From: Nonomuraea rubra
GTDB lineage: Bacteria; Actinomycetota; Actinomycetes; Streptosporangiales; Streptosporangiaceae
Direction: 5' to 3'
DNA: 64,000 nt
Assembly: GCF_014207985.1 (NCBI RefSeq)
Contig: NZ_JACHMI010000001.1
Location: 9,035,001-9,099,000 of the forward strand
Positions 25,084 through 33,839 of this stretch are shown here, in pieces (position 1 is the stretch's first letter; the number at the start of each line of letters is the position of its first letter). The notes under the pieces are model-generated. The model worked only from the letters and a program-made list of their open reading frames with translations. It made no database searches and was not told the DNA's origin. A program made the position numbers and the translations under genes.

Positions 25084-25616
25084 GAGTCCAGCACCTCTAC
25101 TCCGGGGATGTTCCAGGTCTCGGATGTAGATCTGATCAGTGCCGCCCATGTACCAGGAGCCCTGGTTCGCGACTTCTCCTTCGAAGACTGGCACACCGGA
25201 GGGGATCTTGACGGCATAGCCGGTGGTCACGAGGCATTCCTTGCCGTCGTCCCAGACCGGCGGAAGTGCCTTGTCGATACGCGCCTGGATCACTCCCACC
25301 GGCTTCTGCACGGAGTAGTACTCTCCCAGTTCCCTCACCGCGTTGCCGGCCCGATACAGGACAGTGTCCTCCGTCAGGATGCGGGTCGTATGGCGGCTTC
25401 CCGTGAAGGTGGCGGCGGTGATCGGGTTGTGGACGAACGCGAACGGGTTCGGGCCCGGCGCCAGGCCGAGCGGGTCGCTGCTGATGTAGTGGGCGGCGGC
25501 CGGGTCGTGGTGGCGGAAGACGTTGTAGTGGAGGCCGGATTCGGTGTCGGCGTACTGGCCGGCGAAGCGTAGCGGGCAGTCGGCGCCGGTGGACAGGGTG
25601 CCGAGGTCGGTGCCCC
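25068..25616 (-). pseudogene. RHS core C-terminus with polymorphic toxin domain, headless and frameshifted
   Basis: Reads WKWGTDLG, FAGQYADTESGLHYNVFRHHDP, then YISSDPLGLAPGPNPFAFVHNP: the RHS-repeat-associated core with its DPLGL landmark. A ~100-residue C-terminal module follows (DTVLYRAGNAV, GEYYSVQKPVGVIQARIDKALPP, VFEGEVANQGSWYMGGTDQIYI). LYRAG ... EYYS ... EGEVANQG is reminiscent of ADP-ribosyltransferase-like toxins; that is a guess. One base is missing after IYI: the shifted frame ends TWNIPGVEVLDSWPLR and TAG at 25068-25070, while the actual frame runs on into the immunity gene. The N-terminal RHS shell is absent. Confidence 0.65.
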
Positions 25617-26251
25617 ATTTCCACCGCGGCCACGGTCAGGCCCAAGCTCGTCGCCCCGGTGTCGAGAATGATCTTCTTAGGCGGGCCGCCGTTCGCCCGG
25701 ACCTCGACGACGGGCAACGGGTCCATGGTCAGGAACGGCAGCCGGGCGGTGTCGGCACCGTGGACCTGCCACGGCCTGCCGTTGATGGCTGCGTACTGCT
25801 TGCCGAACGCCACCCCGGCAAGGTTTCCCCATGCGCGCAGCGGCTCGATCGCGCGGTCCAGTTCGTCCTGGCGAACGAAACAGTCGCCGAGTTGATGCGG
25901 GGAGGAGGTGTCACCGGGGTTGAGGGTGATGGCCTTGGTCAGGAACGTCTCAGCGTCGGCGAAGCGGTTGGGCAGCAGGGCGATGTAGCCGATCTGGGCG
26001 GCCGCGAGGGCGTTGCCCGGCTCCTTGCGAAGGATCTCCCGGTAGGCACGCTCCGCGGCTGCGAACTCGCCTTGCCGCAGAAGTTCGTCGGGATTCCCAG
26101 CAGAGGCCGCAGCGGCGTTTGCCGCGTCCGTGCCGATCAGCGAGGCGACCGCGCCGGCTCCGAGTGCGGCGCCGGCACCCTGGAGAAACTTCCGACGGTC
26201 AAGATGTGTGTCTGCCGCTTTGTGCTCTCCACGTCGATCCGAATCAGTCAC
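25612..26251 (-). pseudogene. Tat-exported TPR/retropepsin-like protein, truncated by the RHS junction
   Basis: GTG 26251. Twin-arginine signal HLDRRKFLQGAGAALGAGAVAS, TPR-like helices (LLRQGEFAAAERAYREILRKEPGNALAAAQIGYIAL and LPNRFADAETFLTKAITLNPGD), then an aspartyl-protease strand IILDTGATSLGLTV whose DTGA is the retropepsin active-site triad. Right after this, near 25612, the sequence switches to the RHS core in a different frame, so the second half of the protease-like domain is lost. Extracytoplasmic if made. Confidence 0.65.
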
Positions 26252-26411
26252 CGGCGTGACGGTGCATCCTGATGACGACCAGCAACGTGAGGTTCGTGTT
26301 TCCTCTGCGTTTCCTCGCCTCTGCGAAGCCCGGCATGCCCGAGAGCCCACAACTCTGAGGAGAACCCGTGTGGCACGGGCGACGCAGTTCATGAAAAGGC
26401 GCCCCCACTGA

Positions 26412-27047
26412 TCAGCGCTGCCGCTCCAGCAGACCCAGCTCGTACGCCACCGCGACCGCCGCCGCACGATCCTTGACCCCCAGCTTGGCGAAGACGTGCA
26501 GCAGATGCGTCTTCACGGTCGCCTCCGTGATGAACAGCTTGCCCGCTACCTCCCGATTCGTCGCCCCCCGAGCGATGAACCGCATGACCTCCAGCTCCCG
26601 CGGGCTCAACGTGCGCGGCTCCGGTTCCTGCGCTTTCCGCGTCAGGATTCCCGCCACCGTGGGCGACAGCACCGTCTCCCCGGCCGCCGCCGCCAGCACC
26701 GCCCGCCGCAACTCCGCACGAGGGGTGTCCTTCAGGAGATAGCCGGTGGCGCCTTGCTCGATCGCGGGCAGGACGTCGGCGTCGTCGTCGAACGTGGTCA
26801 GCACGAGCACGTGGATTCCTGGCTGCTGCTCGCGCAGGAGCCGGATGACCTCGGCACCGGTCATCTTCGGCATCCGCAGATCGAGGAGCACCAGGTCGGG
26901 GGCGGTTCGCAGGGCCACGGCGAGGGCCTCGGGGCCGTCGGCCGCCTCCCCGACGATCTCGATGTCGTCCGTGTCGAGGATTCCGCGCAAGCCGTCGCGG
27001 ACGATCGGGTGGTCGTCCACGATGATCAGGCGAACGGGCATGGTCAC
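26412..27047 (-). CDS. NarL/LuxR-type response regulator
   Basis: 211 aa, GTG 27047 overlapping the kinase stop by 4 nt (ATG 27041 also possible). Receiver with DDHP at 11-14, phospho-acceptor D56 in LLDLRMP, lysine in YLLKDTP; C-terminal HTH TLSPRELEVMRFIARGATNREVAGKLFITEATVKTH. Cognate of the kinase encoded just upstream; probably controls its own ABC-exporter operon. Confidence 0.93.
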   Translation of the reverse strand: MTMPVRLIIVDDHPIVRDGLRGILDTDDIEIVGEAADGPEALAVALRTAPDLVLLDLRMPKMTGAEVIRLLREQQPGIHVLVLTTFDDDADVLPAIEQGATGYLLKDTPRAELRRAVLAAAAGETVLSPTVAGILTRKAQEPEPRTLSPRELEVMRFIARGATNREVAGKLFITEATVKTHLLHVFAKLGVKDRAAAVAVAYELGLLERQR

Positions 27048-28222
27048 CGCTCCGCGTCGGCCGGGATCGCGGGAACGGTGGCCGAGATGCCTGTGCCCTG
27101 GCCGGGGGCCGTCTCGATCTCAAGGGTGCCGGCCAGGCGGGTGACGCGCTGGCGCATGGCGACAAGGCCGAAGCCGTTCGCCGCGCGGTCCCGTACGAAC
27201 CCCGAACCGTCATCACGCACGTCCAGCGCCACCACATCCTCCATGTACGACAGAGTCAGCCCGACCCGGCCGGCCGCGGCGTGCTTGGCCACGTTGGCGA
27301 GAGCCTCCTGAGCCACCCGCAACAACGTGCTCTCCACCTCGGTGTGGAGGGGGCGGGGGTCGCCGGTGACGGATACCGAGGCGGGCATGCCCGAGGCCAG
27401 CGACCATCGCTCGGCGATCCCGGACAGGGCGGTGGCGAGGTGGGCGTCCTCCAGCGGCGCCGGACGCAGTGCCTGCACCGAGCGGCGGGCCTCGGTCAGG
27501 CTCTCCTTGGCCAGGGCCCGTATCGTCTCCAGCCGCGCGCCCGCCTCGGGCACGTCGCCGAGCGCTTCGAGCTGGGTGATGATGGCGGTCAGGCTCTGCG
27601 CGATGGTGTCGTGGATCTCCCTGGCCATTCGCTGCCGCTCGCCGAGCATCCCGGCCTCGCGGGCCTGCGTCAGGAGCCTGGCCTGCAGGTTCGCGTTCTC
27701 CTCTGCGAGGGCGGCCAGTTTGAGGCCGGTTTCGGTGAGACGTTCGTTCTGCCCCAGGATGGTCTTGATGATCAGGCCGACCATGGAGGAGATCAGCACT
27801 CCCACGACGCAGGAGGCGAGCAGTTCGACGGGGGTCCGGCCGTCCGATGGCCGGGCGGCGACCAGCACGCCGACTGTCCCTGCCACCCCGAGATAGGCCC
27901 ATAAGCCCGGCAGAAGGGCGAAACTCTGCACAAACATCCCCACGCCCGTCACCGTGAACACCGTGTCGATCCTCACCAGCGCCGCGACGGCGGCAAGCAG
28001 CACGACGAAGTAGACGAGCACCACCCAGGGCCGCGCCATCCAGCCGGGGTGCGCGGTCACGAGCGACCAGTGCCAGGCCACCGCGAACAACGCCAGGGCC
28101 AGGGCTTCCGGCCGCCACTCACGCAGCAGCGAGAACAGCGCGGGGATCAGGACGAGCAGGTACGGCAGCGCGGCCTGCGTCTTCTCCCAGTGACCACCGC
28201 CCGCCTGGGCCCAGCGGCTCAC
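27044..28222 (-). CDS. Membrane histidine kinase (HisKA_3 type)
   Basis: 392 aa from GTG 28222, overlapping the permease stop by 4 nt. Five or six N-terminal membrane segments within residues 15-155, a coiled-coil linker, the dimerisation motif REIHDTIAQSL with phospho-His H204, and a GHKL ATPase domain (RVAQEALANVAKHAAAGRVGL, DVRDDGSGF, GFGLVAMRQRV). NarX/DesK-like. With little extracytoplasmic sequence it probably senses membrane state or transporter flux. Confidence 0.93.
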   Translation of the reverse strand: MSRWAQAGGGHWEKTQAALPYLLVLIPALFSLLREWRPEALALALFAVAWHWSLVTAHPGWMARPWVVLVYFVVLLAAVAALVRIDTVFTVTGVGMFVQSFALLPGLWAYLGVAGTVGVLVAARPSDGRTPVELLASCVVGVLISSMVGLIIKTILGQNERLTETGLKLAALAEENANLQARLLTQAREAGMLGERQRMAREIHDTIAQSLTAIITQLEALGDVPEAGARLETIRALAKESLTEARRSVQALRPAPLEDAHLATALSGIAERWSLASGMPASVSVTGDPRPLHTEVESTLLRVAQEALANVAKHAAAGRVGLTLSYMEDVVALDVRDDGSGFVRDRAANGFGLVAMRQRVTRLAGTLEIETAPGQGTGISATVPAIPADAER

Positions 28223-28944
28223 CAGCGGAACGCCCTGACGGCAGCGACGCCGGCCACCACGAAGACAGCGACCATGATTCCCAGCGTAACCGCCGAGGCT
28301 CCGTTGCCCGCCCAACCGTCGCGAATCGCCTGGACGGCCGGCGCCATCGGAGTCAGGTCACCGATCGCCCGCATCGAGCCCGACATGCTCTCGCGCGGGA
28401 TCACAGCGCCGGACATGAACACCATGGGGAAGAAGAGCCCGAGCCCGATCACGGTCGCCGCCCGGCCGCTGGGCGCCAGCACGCCCAGCAGCAGACCGAT
28501 GGCGCCCAGGCTCAGCGCGCCGAGCAGCCACGCCAGGATCACGAGGGGAAGGCTGGCGGGAGCGGTCAGGCCGTACGCCAGCACGCCGGCACCCACGATC
28601 AGCACCGTACCGAGCACGGCCAGGACCATGTGGGCGGCCCACTGCGCGCCGAAGATCATGACCGGCGAGGCGGGCGTGGCCCGCAGCCGCTTCAACACCC
28701 GCCGCTCCCTGTACTGGGCCAGCGTCGCGGGCAGCACCACCAGCCCGGCCAGCCCGATGACGAACACGGTCAGCATGGGCACGGTGGCGTCGACGAGCGG
28801 CGCACCGCCGGGCAGTCGCTTGTTCCCCTCGCGCAGCTTCACCCAGAGCATGATCAGCGGGAAACCCAGCGCGAAGAAGGCCGACATGGGGTCCCGCAGG
28901 CCCAGCATGAGTTCGACGGCGATGACGTTCTTGAGGGCTCGCAT
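28219..28944 (-). CDS. ABC-2 type exporter permease
   Basis: 241 aa with six hydrophobic segments (ALGFPLIMLWVKL; TVFVIGLAGLVVLPATLAQYRERRVLKRLRATP is the cytosolic loop typical of ABC-2 permeases). Starts 3 nt after the ATPase gene stop and overlaps the kinase start; the four genes form one operon. Partner of the ATPase at 28948. Confidence 0.92.
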   Translation of the reverse strand: MRALKNVIAVELMLGLRDPMSAFFALGFPLIMLWVKLREGNKRLPGGAPLVDATVPMLTVFVIGLAGLVVLPATLAQYRERRVLKRLRATPASPVMIFGAQWAAHMVLAVLGTVLIVGAGVLAYGLTAPASLPLVILAWLLGALSLGAIGLLLGVLAPSGRAATVIGLGLFFPMVFMSGAVIPRESMSGSMRAIGDLTPMAPAVQAIRDGWAGNGASAVTLGIMVAVFVVAGVAAVRAFRW

Positions 28945-28947
28945 GGG

Positions 28948-29658
28948 TCAGTTCCTTCCGGTGAGTGCGAAGTAGGCGTCCTCCAGCGAGGCGGCCCGCG
29001 CCTCGGTGATCAGCTCCCGCGGGCTGCCCTCGGCGATGACCCGCCCGCCGCTGACGATCGCGATCCGGTCGCAGAGCGCCTCGGCCTCGTCCATGAAGTG
29101 CGTCACCAGCACGACGGTCACCCCACGGTCGCGCATGGCGCGGATCAGCACCCACGTGGTACGGCGGGCGTCGGGGTCCAGGCCCGTGGTCAGCTCGTCG
29201 AGCAGCACCACCTCCGGGTCCCCCACCAGCGCCAGGGCGATGAACAGCCGCTGCTTCCAGCCGCCGGACAGACTCGCGAACCGGGTTCCCTTCCTGCCGG
29301 TCAGACCCCATTCGTCCATGACGGCGCGCCAATCGGCTGGGTTGTCGTAGAAGGAGGCGTACATCCGCAGGGCCTCACCGACCTTGATCCCATCGGGGAG
29401 GGCCGCCTCCTGGAGCTGGGCCCCGATGCGCTGCAGGAGCGCGCGCCGGTTGTTCTGGGGGTTCAGGCCCAGCACCCGTACGGTGCCGCCGTCGGGCCGG
29501 CGCAGGCCCGACACGCATTCCACGATCGTCGTCTTGCCCGCGCCGTTGGGGCCGGCGATACCGAAGATCTCGCCGCGCTCCACCCGCAGGGAGACGCCGT
29601 TCAGGGCCTGGGTGCCGTGGTAGGTCTTCGTGAGCTCGTTGATCTCGATGACTGCCAT
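28948..29658 (-). CDS. ABC exporter ATP-binding protein
   Basis: 236 aa from ATG 29658; longer upstream reading lacks conservation. Walker A GPNGAGKT at 36-43, signature LSGGWKQR, Walker B VVLLDELTTGLDP, H-loop VTHFMDEAE. First gene of a minus-strand operon (ATPase, permease, kinase, regulator), the arrangement of drug or peptide exporters regulated by their own two-component system. Confidence 0.92.
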   Translation of the reverse strand: MAVIEINELTKTYHGTQALNGVSLRVERGEIFGIAGPNGAGKTTIVECVSGLRRPDGGTVRVLGLNPQNNRRALLQRIGAQLQEAALPDGIKVGEALRMYASFYDNPADWRAVMDEWGLTGRKGTRFASLSGGWKQRLFIALALVGDPEVVLLDELTTGLDPDARRTTWVLIRAMRDRGVTVVLVTHFMDEAEALCDRIAIVSGGRVIAEGSPRELITEARAASLEDAYFALTGRN

Positions 29659-29817
29659 GCATCGAGGATCGTCGGCGGGCGACGACGGCGGCATCCACCG
29701 ATCGGTTGATGGGGCCGGCTCGCCGGGTTCGCTCAGCGCGCCGCAACGGACCCCTGCCGGCTTCCTGCGCCTGAACGGCGACCTGCTCACAAGGAATCCC
29801 TCACAAGCCCGTCCGGC

Positions 29818-30251
29818 ATGTCGGCCCGTGTCGATACGGCCGTGGCTGACATTCACGAACTCCTGGTCGCGATGGACCTGCGTGGCGACCTGTCCGAGAC
29901 CGAGCTCGCCGAGTTGCGCCGGCATCTGGGTCTCGGCTCGCGGCCCGAGCACATCACCGAGGAGACGATCGTCGTCAATGAGGTTCTCGATCTGCTGCCT
30001 GCCGCTGGGAGATCCACCCCGACGGGCATGCCGAGGTGGCCGAGCTGATCGACTGGTTGACCGCCCGGCTCCACAAGGACGAGTCCTTTTTCGGTTACCA
30101 GCGCTGGTATGAGGACGATGCGCCGGAGCTGCTCAGTGTCCGCGACGGGAAGGTCGTGATGTGTCGCGAGGGAGGGATTCTCCCGGCAGATCGGCGCGCC
30201 ACGTCACCGTCAACCGCACCGCCGTTGCCTGTTCAATCGCAGCCGGACTGA
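29818..30251 (+). pseudogene. Hypothetical protein, frameshifted
   Basis: Frame one (ATG 29818) gives VADIHELLVAMDLRGDLSETELAELRRHLGLG and IVVNEVLDLLPAAG. Near 30015 the neighbouring frame takes over with EIHPDGHAEVAELIDWLTARL, KDESFFGYQRWYEDDAPELLS and VRDGKVVMCREGG. Joined they make a plausible ~125-aa soluble protein of unknown family. A single-base slip after GCTGGG explains the break. Confidence 0.5.
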
Positions 30252-30302
30252 CCGCCGAACGCCTCGAAGCCCGCACCCTCGGCTTCCACCGCCTCGAAAA
30301 CC

Positions 30303-31010
30303 ATGCCCGCCCGCTCCCTCTACCCGGGCCTCACCGCCCACCTCAACGAACTGAGCACCCTCCTCCCAGCCGGACTTCCCGAACGACTACGCCGCCGACT
30401 GTCCGCGACAACCGGCGAAGCCGCCGTCCTGGCCTCACGGATCGCCTGGGAGATCAAGCAGCCGAGCCAATCCGCCGCGTTCGACCGCATCGCCGACCTG
30501 GCCTCCCAGGAAAGCGGACACCCGATCGTCCAAGCCTGCTCCTATGCCGACCTCGGCGACCGCCAAGCGCTCAACCGCCTGGAACAGGCGAGAGATGTGT
30601 ATGCAGAGGCACGGCCCCAGCGTGAACGAGCGTGGACCCGCTTCCTGGACCCGGCCCGCATGGCCGCCTACCGGCTCTCCACCTACGTCAACCTCGGCGA
30701 CGAGAACCGCGTCATCACCGAAGGCCAAGCCGCCCTCAACGCCCTCTCCTACGAGACCGACCACAAGAAGATCGCCGCCACCCAACCCCGCATCGGAGAC
30801 CTCAACGAAGGCATCACCAGCGGACGCCAAGCACTGGAGATCGCCCAGCGCACCGAATCCCGCTGAGCCTTCCAGCAACTCGCCGGAGTCGAGAACGCCC
30901 TCACCGGCAAACGAGACCCCTCAGCCCGTGTACTGCTCGCCGCCATCAACGCGGCACACCGCAACCTGAGCCAACCGCCTGCCTGTTCACACCAGGTGAG
31001 CAGGGAGTGA
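30303..31010 (+). pseudogene. XRE-type regulator TPR-like C-terminal remnant
   Basis: Pieces typical of the helical C-terminal half of actinobacterial XRE regulators: LYPGLTAHLNELSTLLP, AAVLASRIAWEIKQPSQSAAFDRIADLA, SGHPIVQACSYADLG, TGREQ-like repeats LNALSYETDHKKIAA and LEIAQRTESR. TGA at 30864-30866 interrupts it and the same frame goes on with AFQQLAGVENALTGKRDPSARVLLAAINAAHRNL. The HTH is missing and an internal segment is deleted. Confidence 0.55.
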
Positions 31011-31395
31011 AGTAGAGCCGGATGTGCGCCTCGTACGATCGGCGCGTGGTCTGATCGATCTTCCGCTTGCGGCGCAGGAACTCGGTCATCCATTCCGCGA
31101 CCGTAGCGGTCGGGTTCAGATCCTCGTGGGTACGGACCTTGCGCCGCACCTCCTCCACTGGCGGTAGGACCTTGGTGTCCTTCAAAACGGCCAGCACCAG
31201 ATCGGTGATCTTCCGCCGCACATGCGGATCCTCATCCAACGCCAGCAGCGCGCAGGCGTGCTCGAGTTCTGCCTCCACCTCCTCGACCACGGAGAAGCCC
31301 TGGCGGCGCAGCGGGTTACGCCGCCGCCCGTCCGCATGCGCGGGCAGCTCCAGTTGGTGCTGAGGAAGGGCCGGAGGTGACGTGATGACGTCACG
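31011..31395 (-). pseudogene. Tyrosine recombinase/phage-type integrase N-terminal fragment
   Basis: Minus-strand frame: ADGRRRNPLRRQGFSVVEEVEAELEHACALL, VLKDTKVLPPVEEVRRKV, then ATVAEWMTEFLRRKRKIDQTTRRSYEAHIRLY, the SAM-like core-binding domain of integrases. It breaks off at about 31011, where the catalytic domain should begin, and meets the XRE remnant head-on. Confidence 0.6.
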
Positions 31396-31410
31396 GCGAT
31401 ACCTCCTCAG

Positions 31411-31686
31411 CGTCCTGACCCTCTCTGCAGCGCGGCCACGACACCGGTGATCTTCTCTGGCAATCGAGCGTTCCTGAGAAGCAGGACCGAGACTAGGCCG
31501 GGCCTGCCCCCAACAGGCGTGAGCACGCGGTTCCAGGCGAGACGCCGGACTCACGCCCGACGATGGAGTCAACGCTGCTGGGTGTAGATTAGGTCCTGTC
31601 AAGTGAGTTGACGCGGATCGGTTGTTGAGCGACTACGAGGCAGCGTGGGCCCCCCTGGCACACCTTTCGCATGAGGAGGTGCTGGC
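31411..31686. other. Gap upstream of the GAF-phosphatase gene
   Basis: About 275 nt, relatively AT-rich near 31590-31640, presumably holding the promoter of the phosphatase operon. No gene or palindrome copy seen. Confidence 0.4.
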
Positions 31687-33021
31687 GTGGCATCGTCGTT
31701 CAAGCCGGTCCTGGCGCCTACGGTGCCCCAGCTACCGGCCCAGGTGTACGACCCGCAGCGGCTGGCCGCGCTGGCCGCGACGGAGCTGATGGACAGTGAG
31801 CCCGAGCAGGGTCTGGATGACCTGTGCGAGCTGGCTGTGGCGACGACCGGAGCCCGACGGGCATGCGTGGCCTTGCTGGATGGCAGGCACTCCTTTTGGA
31901 AGGCTGCCGCGGGCGGCGGGCCGCTGTCGCTGGAAACGCGGCGGTTTGCGATCCATGAAGACCTGTGCCACCTGCTGATCGGCGCTGGAACACCGGTGAT
32001 GGTCGAAGACGCCGCGCACGATGCCCGGCTGGCGCATCTGCCGATCGCGCATGAGGGCGGCCTCGGTGCGTGGGCAGGCTTCCCGATCTTGTCAGATGAA
32101 GGGCTGGTGCTGGGCGGGCTGTGCGTGCTGGACGACCGGCCGCGCAGGTGGAGCGGCACGCAGCGCCAGGCGTTGGAACGGCTGGCCCGCTCGGTAAGCG
32201 AAGAGATCAGCCTGCGCCGGCGACTGCGCCAGGCCCACGAGCGCATTGAGGGCCTGGAGGGCTCGCACCAGGCCGTTAGTCAACTGGCACAGAGCCTGCA
32301 AGACAGCCTCCTGCCGCCGGTGATCGCCCGGCCGGCGTGGCTGGATGCCGCCGCCCTCTACCTGCCCGCGAGCGACGGCGAGAACGTGGTCGGCGACTTC
32401 TTCGACCTGTTCGCCACCCAGGAGCAGCGCTGGTGCGCCGTGCTCGGCGACGTGTCGGGCAAGGGGCTGGAAGCGGCCAAGGTCACCGCCCTGGCCCGCT
32501 ACACCGTGCGTACCGAGGCCACCCAGCATCTATCCCCGGCCACCGTGCTGACCCGGCTCAACGACGCGTTGTGCCGCCAGCGGCTCAACACCCGTTTCCT
32601 GACCGCCGCTTGCCTGACGTTCGAGCCCCACCCGGACGGCAGCGTGCGCGGGCTGATCAGCCTGGGCGGCCACGCCCCCGCGCTGATCCGGCGAGCAGAC
32701 GGCACGGTGCAGGAAGCCGGCCTGCCCGGCGATCTGCTGGGCATGTTCGATGATTTGAGCCTCCACACCGAGATCGTTGACCTGGCGCCCGGTGACGCGG
32801 TGCTGCTCTACACCGATGGAGTCACCGAGGCCCACCGCCGCGGAGATCACGCCTCGTGGGGAGAACCGGCGCTCGCCGCGCTGCTGGCCGGATGTGGCGG
32901 TCTGAACGCCGACCGGATCCTGGATCGCATCACCGCCGCCCTTACCGCGCATGCGGGGAACTATCGCAGCGACGACACCGCCCTGCTGCTCCTGCGCGTC
33001 CCCGCCATCGATGAGGTCTGA
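31687..33021 (+). CDS. GAF domain PP2C/SpoIIE-type (RsbU-like) phosphatase
   Basis: 444 aa, GTG 31687 with GAGGAGG upstream. GAF domain about 35-180 (ACVALLDGRHSFWKAAAGGGP; WAGFPILSDEGLVLGGLCVLD), a coiled-coil linker, then a PP2C catalytic domain with metal-site aspartates in NVVGDFFDLF and LGDVSGKGLEAAK, TRFLTAACLTF and SDDTALLLLRV. Such enzymes dephosphorylate STAS anti-anti-sigma proteins and so release general-stress sigma factors. One nt separates it from the next gene. Confidence 0.92.
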   Translation: MASSFKPVLAPTVPQLPAQVYDPQRLAALAATELMDSEPEQGLDDLCELAVATTGARRACVALLDGRHSFWKAAAGGGPLSLETRRFAIHEDLCHLLIGAGTPVMVEDAAHDARLAHLPIAHEGGLGAWAGFPILSDEGLVLGGLCVLDDRPRRWSGTQRQALERLARSVSEEISLRRRLRQAHERIEGLEGSHQAVSQLAQSLQDSLLPPVIARPAWLDAAALYLPASDGENVVGDFFDLFATQEQRWCAVLGDVSGKGLEAAKVTALARYTVRTEATQHLSPATVLTRLNDALCRQRLNTRFLTAACLTFEPHPDGSVRGLISLGGHAPALIRRADGTVQEAGLPGDLLGMFDDLSLHTEIVDLAPGDAVLLYTDGVTEAHRRGDHASWGEPALAALLAGCGGLNADRILDRITAALTAHAGNYRSDDTALLLLRVPAIDEV

Positions 33022-33022
33022 C

Positions 33023-33352
33023 ATGAGCGATTCCGCGACACCGGGCTGGCGGCAGAGCGTCCAGGACATCTGCACCAGCATCGACCGGCTCCACGACCGA
33101 CTGCAAGAGGTCGCCGCCGAGGACCGGCTTCGCATCCTGCACCAGCTGCAGGACAGCCTGACCGGCCTGCACACCCAGGCGCGCGAGCAGGCCATCACCG
33201 CCGCCCGCGCCGACGGCCTGCCGCTGCGCCGGATCGCCACCGCCGCGGGCTGCTCCCACGAACAGGTCCGCCACATCCTGCAGCGACACACCAGCCCCGC
33301 TGCCGGCCCGCCACCGCGGCAGCCGAGGACAGGACCGCCAGGGCCACAGTGA
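33023..33352 (+). CDS. Small HTH protein coupled to the phosphatase
   Basis: 109 aa, ATG 33023 one nt after the phosphatase stop. N-terminal coiled-coil-like helix (LHDRLQEVAAEDRLRILHQLQDSLTGLHTQ) then AARADGLPLRRIATAAGCSHEQVRHILQ, a sigma-region-4-like HTH. Not a known named family. Coupling suggests it acts with the phosphatase, perhaps as a DNA-binding output. Confidence 0.7.
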   Translation: MSDSATPGWRQSVQDICTSIDRLHDRLQEVAAEDRLRILHQLQDSLTGLHTQAREQAITAARADGLPLRRIATAAGCSHEQVRHILQRHTSPAAGPPPRQPRTGPPGPQ

Positions 33353-33403
33353 CCATGTCCCCTGTTGGATAGGCGTGTGGTTCCTGTTCAGTAGAGGGCT
33401 GAT

Positions 33404-33637
33404 GTGGCGGACTTGCGCGCGTGTTTCGGATGCCCCGGGAAGCGCGGTGGGGCGGGTGTCCGGCGGTTGGCTCTGGAGGGTTGGGAGAACCTGCTGGCGC
33501 GGGAGTGCGAGGTGGGTGTCCGGCCGGCGGATACGACCTTCCTCGCGCCGGACTGCCGGGTGGATACCGGCTTGAGCGCGTACGCACGGTCGCGGGAGTT
33601 CCGGTCCTCGTACGGCAGAGACGCGCCCGAGCGCTGA
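33404..33637 (+). pseudogene. Possible recombinase N-terminal fragment
   Basis: The 77-aa frame contains RPADTTFLAPDCRVDTGLSAYARSREFRSSYGR, resembling the N-terminal segment of actinobacterial site-specific recombinases just before the core-binding domain; nothing of that domain follows. The rest of 33353-33839 holds no recognisable gene. Confidence 0.35.
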
Positions 33638-33839
33638 ACATCGCCCATGGAGCCATCGCGGTCGAAGGCGTCCGGAAGCAGTCGGGACAGCAACTGGGCG
33701 GCGCCGGGCCGCCGGCGCGCTCAGCCGGTGGTGTCGCCCGGCTGTGCCAGGGGCTTCTACGCCCCGGCGACCTGTCTGGCGGGCTCGGCACGGGGCCAAG
33801 ATCTAGGGTGATGGCAGGGGTTCGAGGGAAGGCGCCAGG

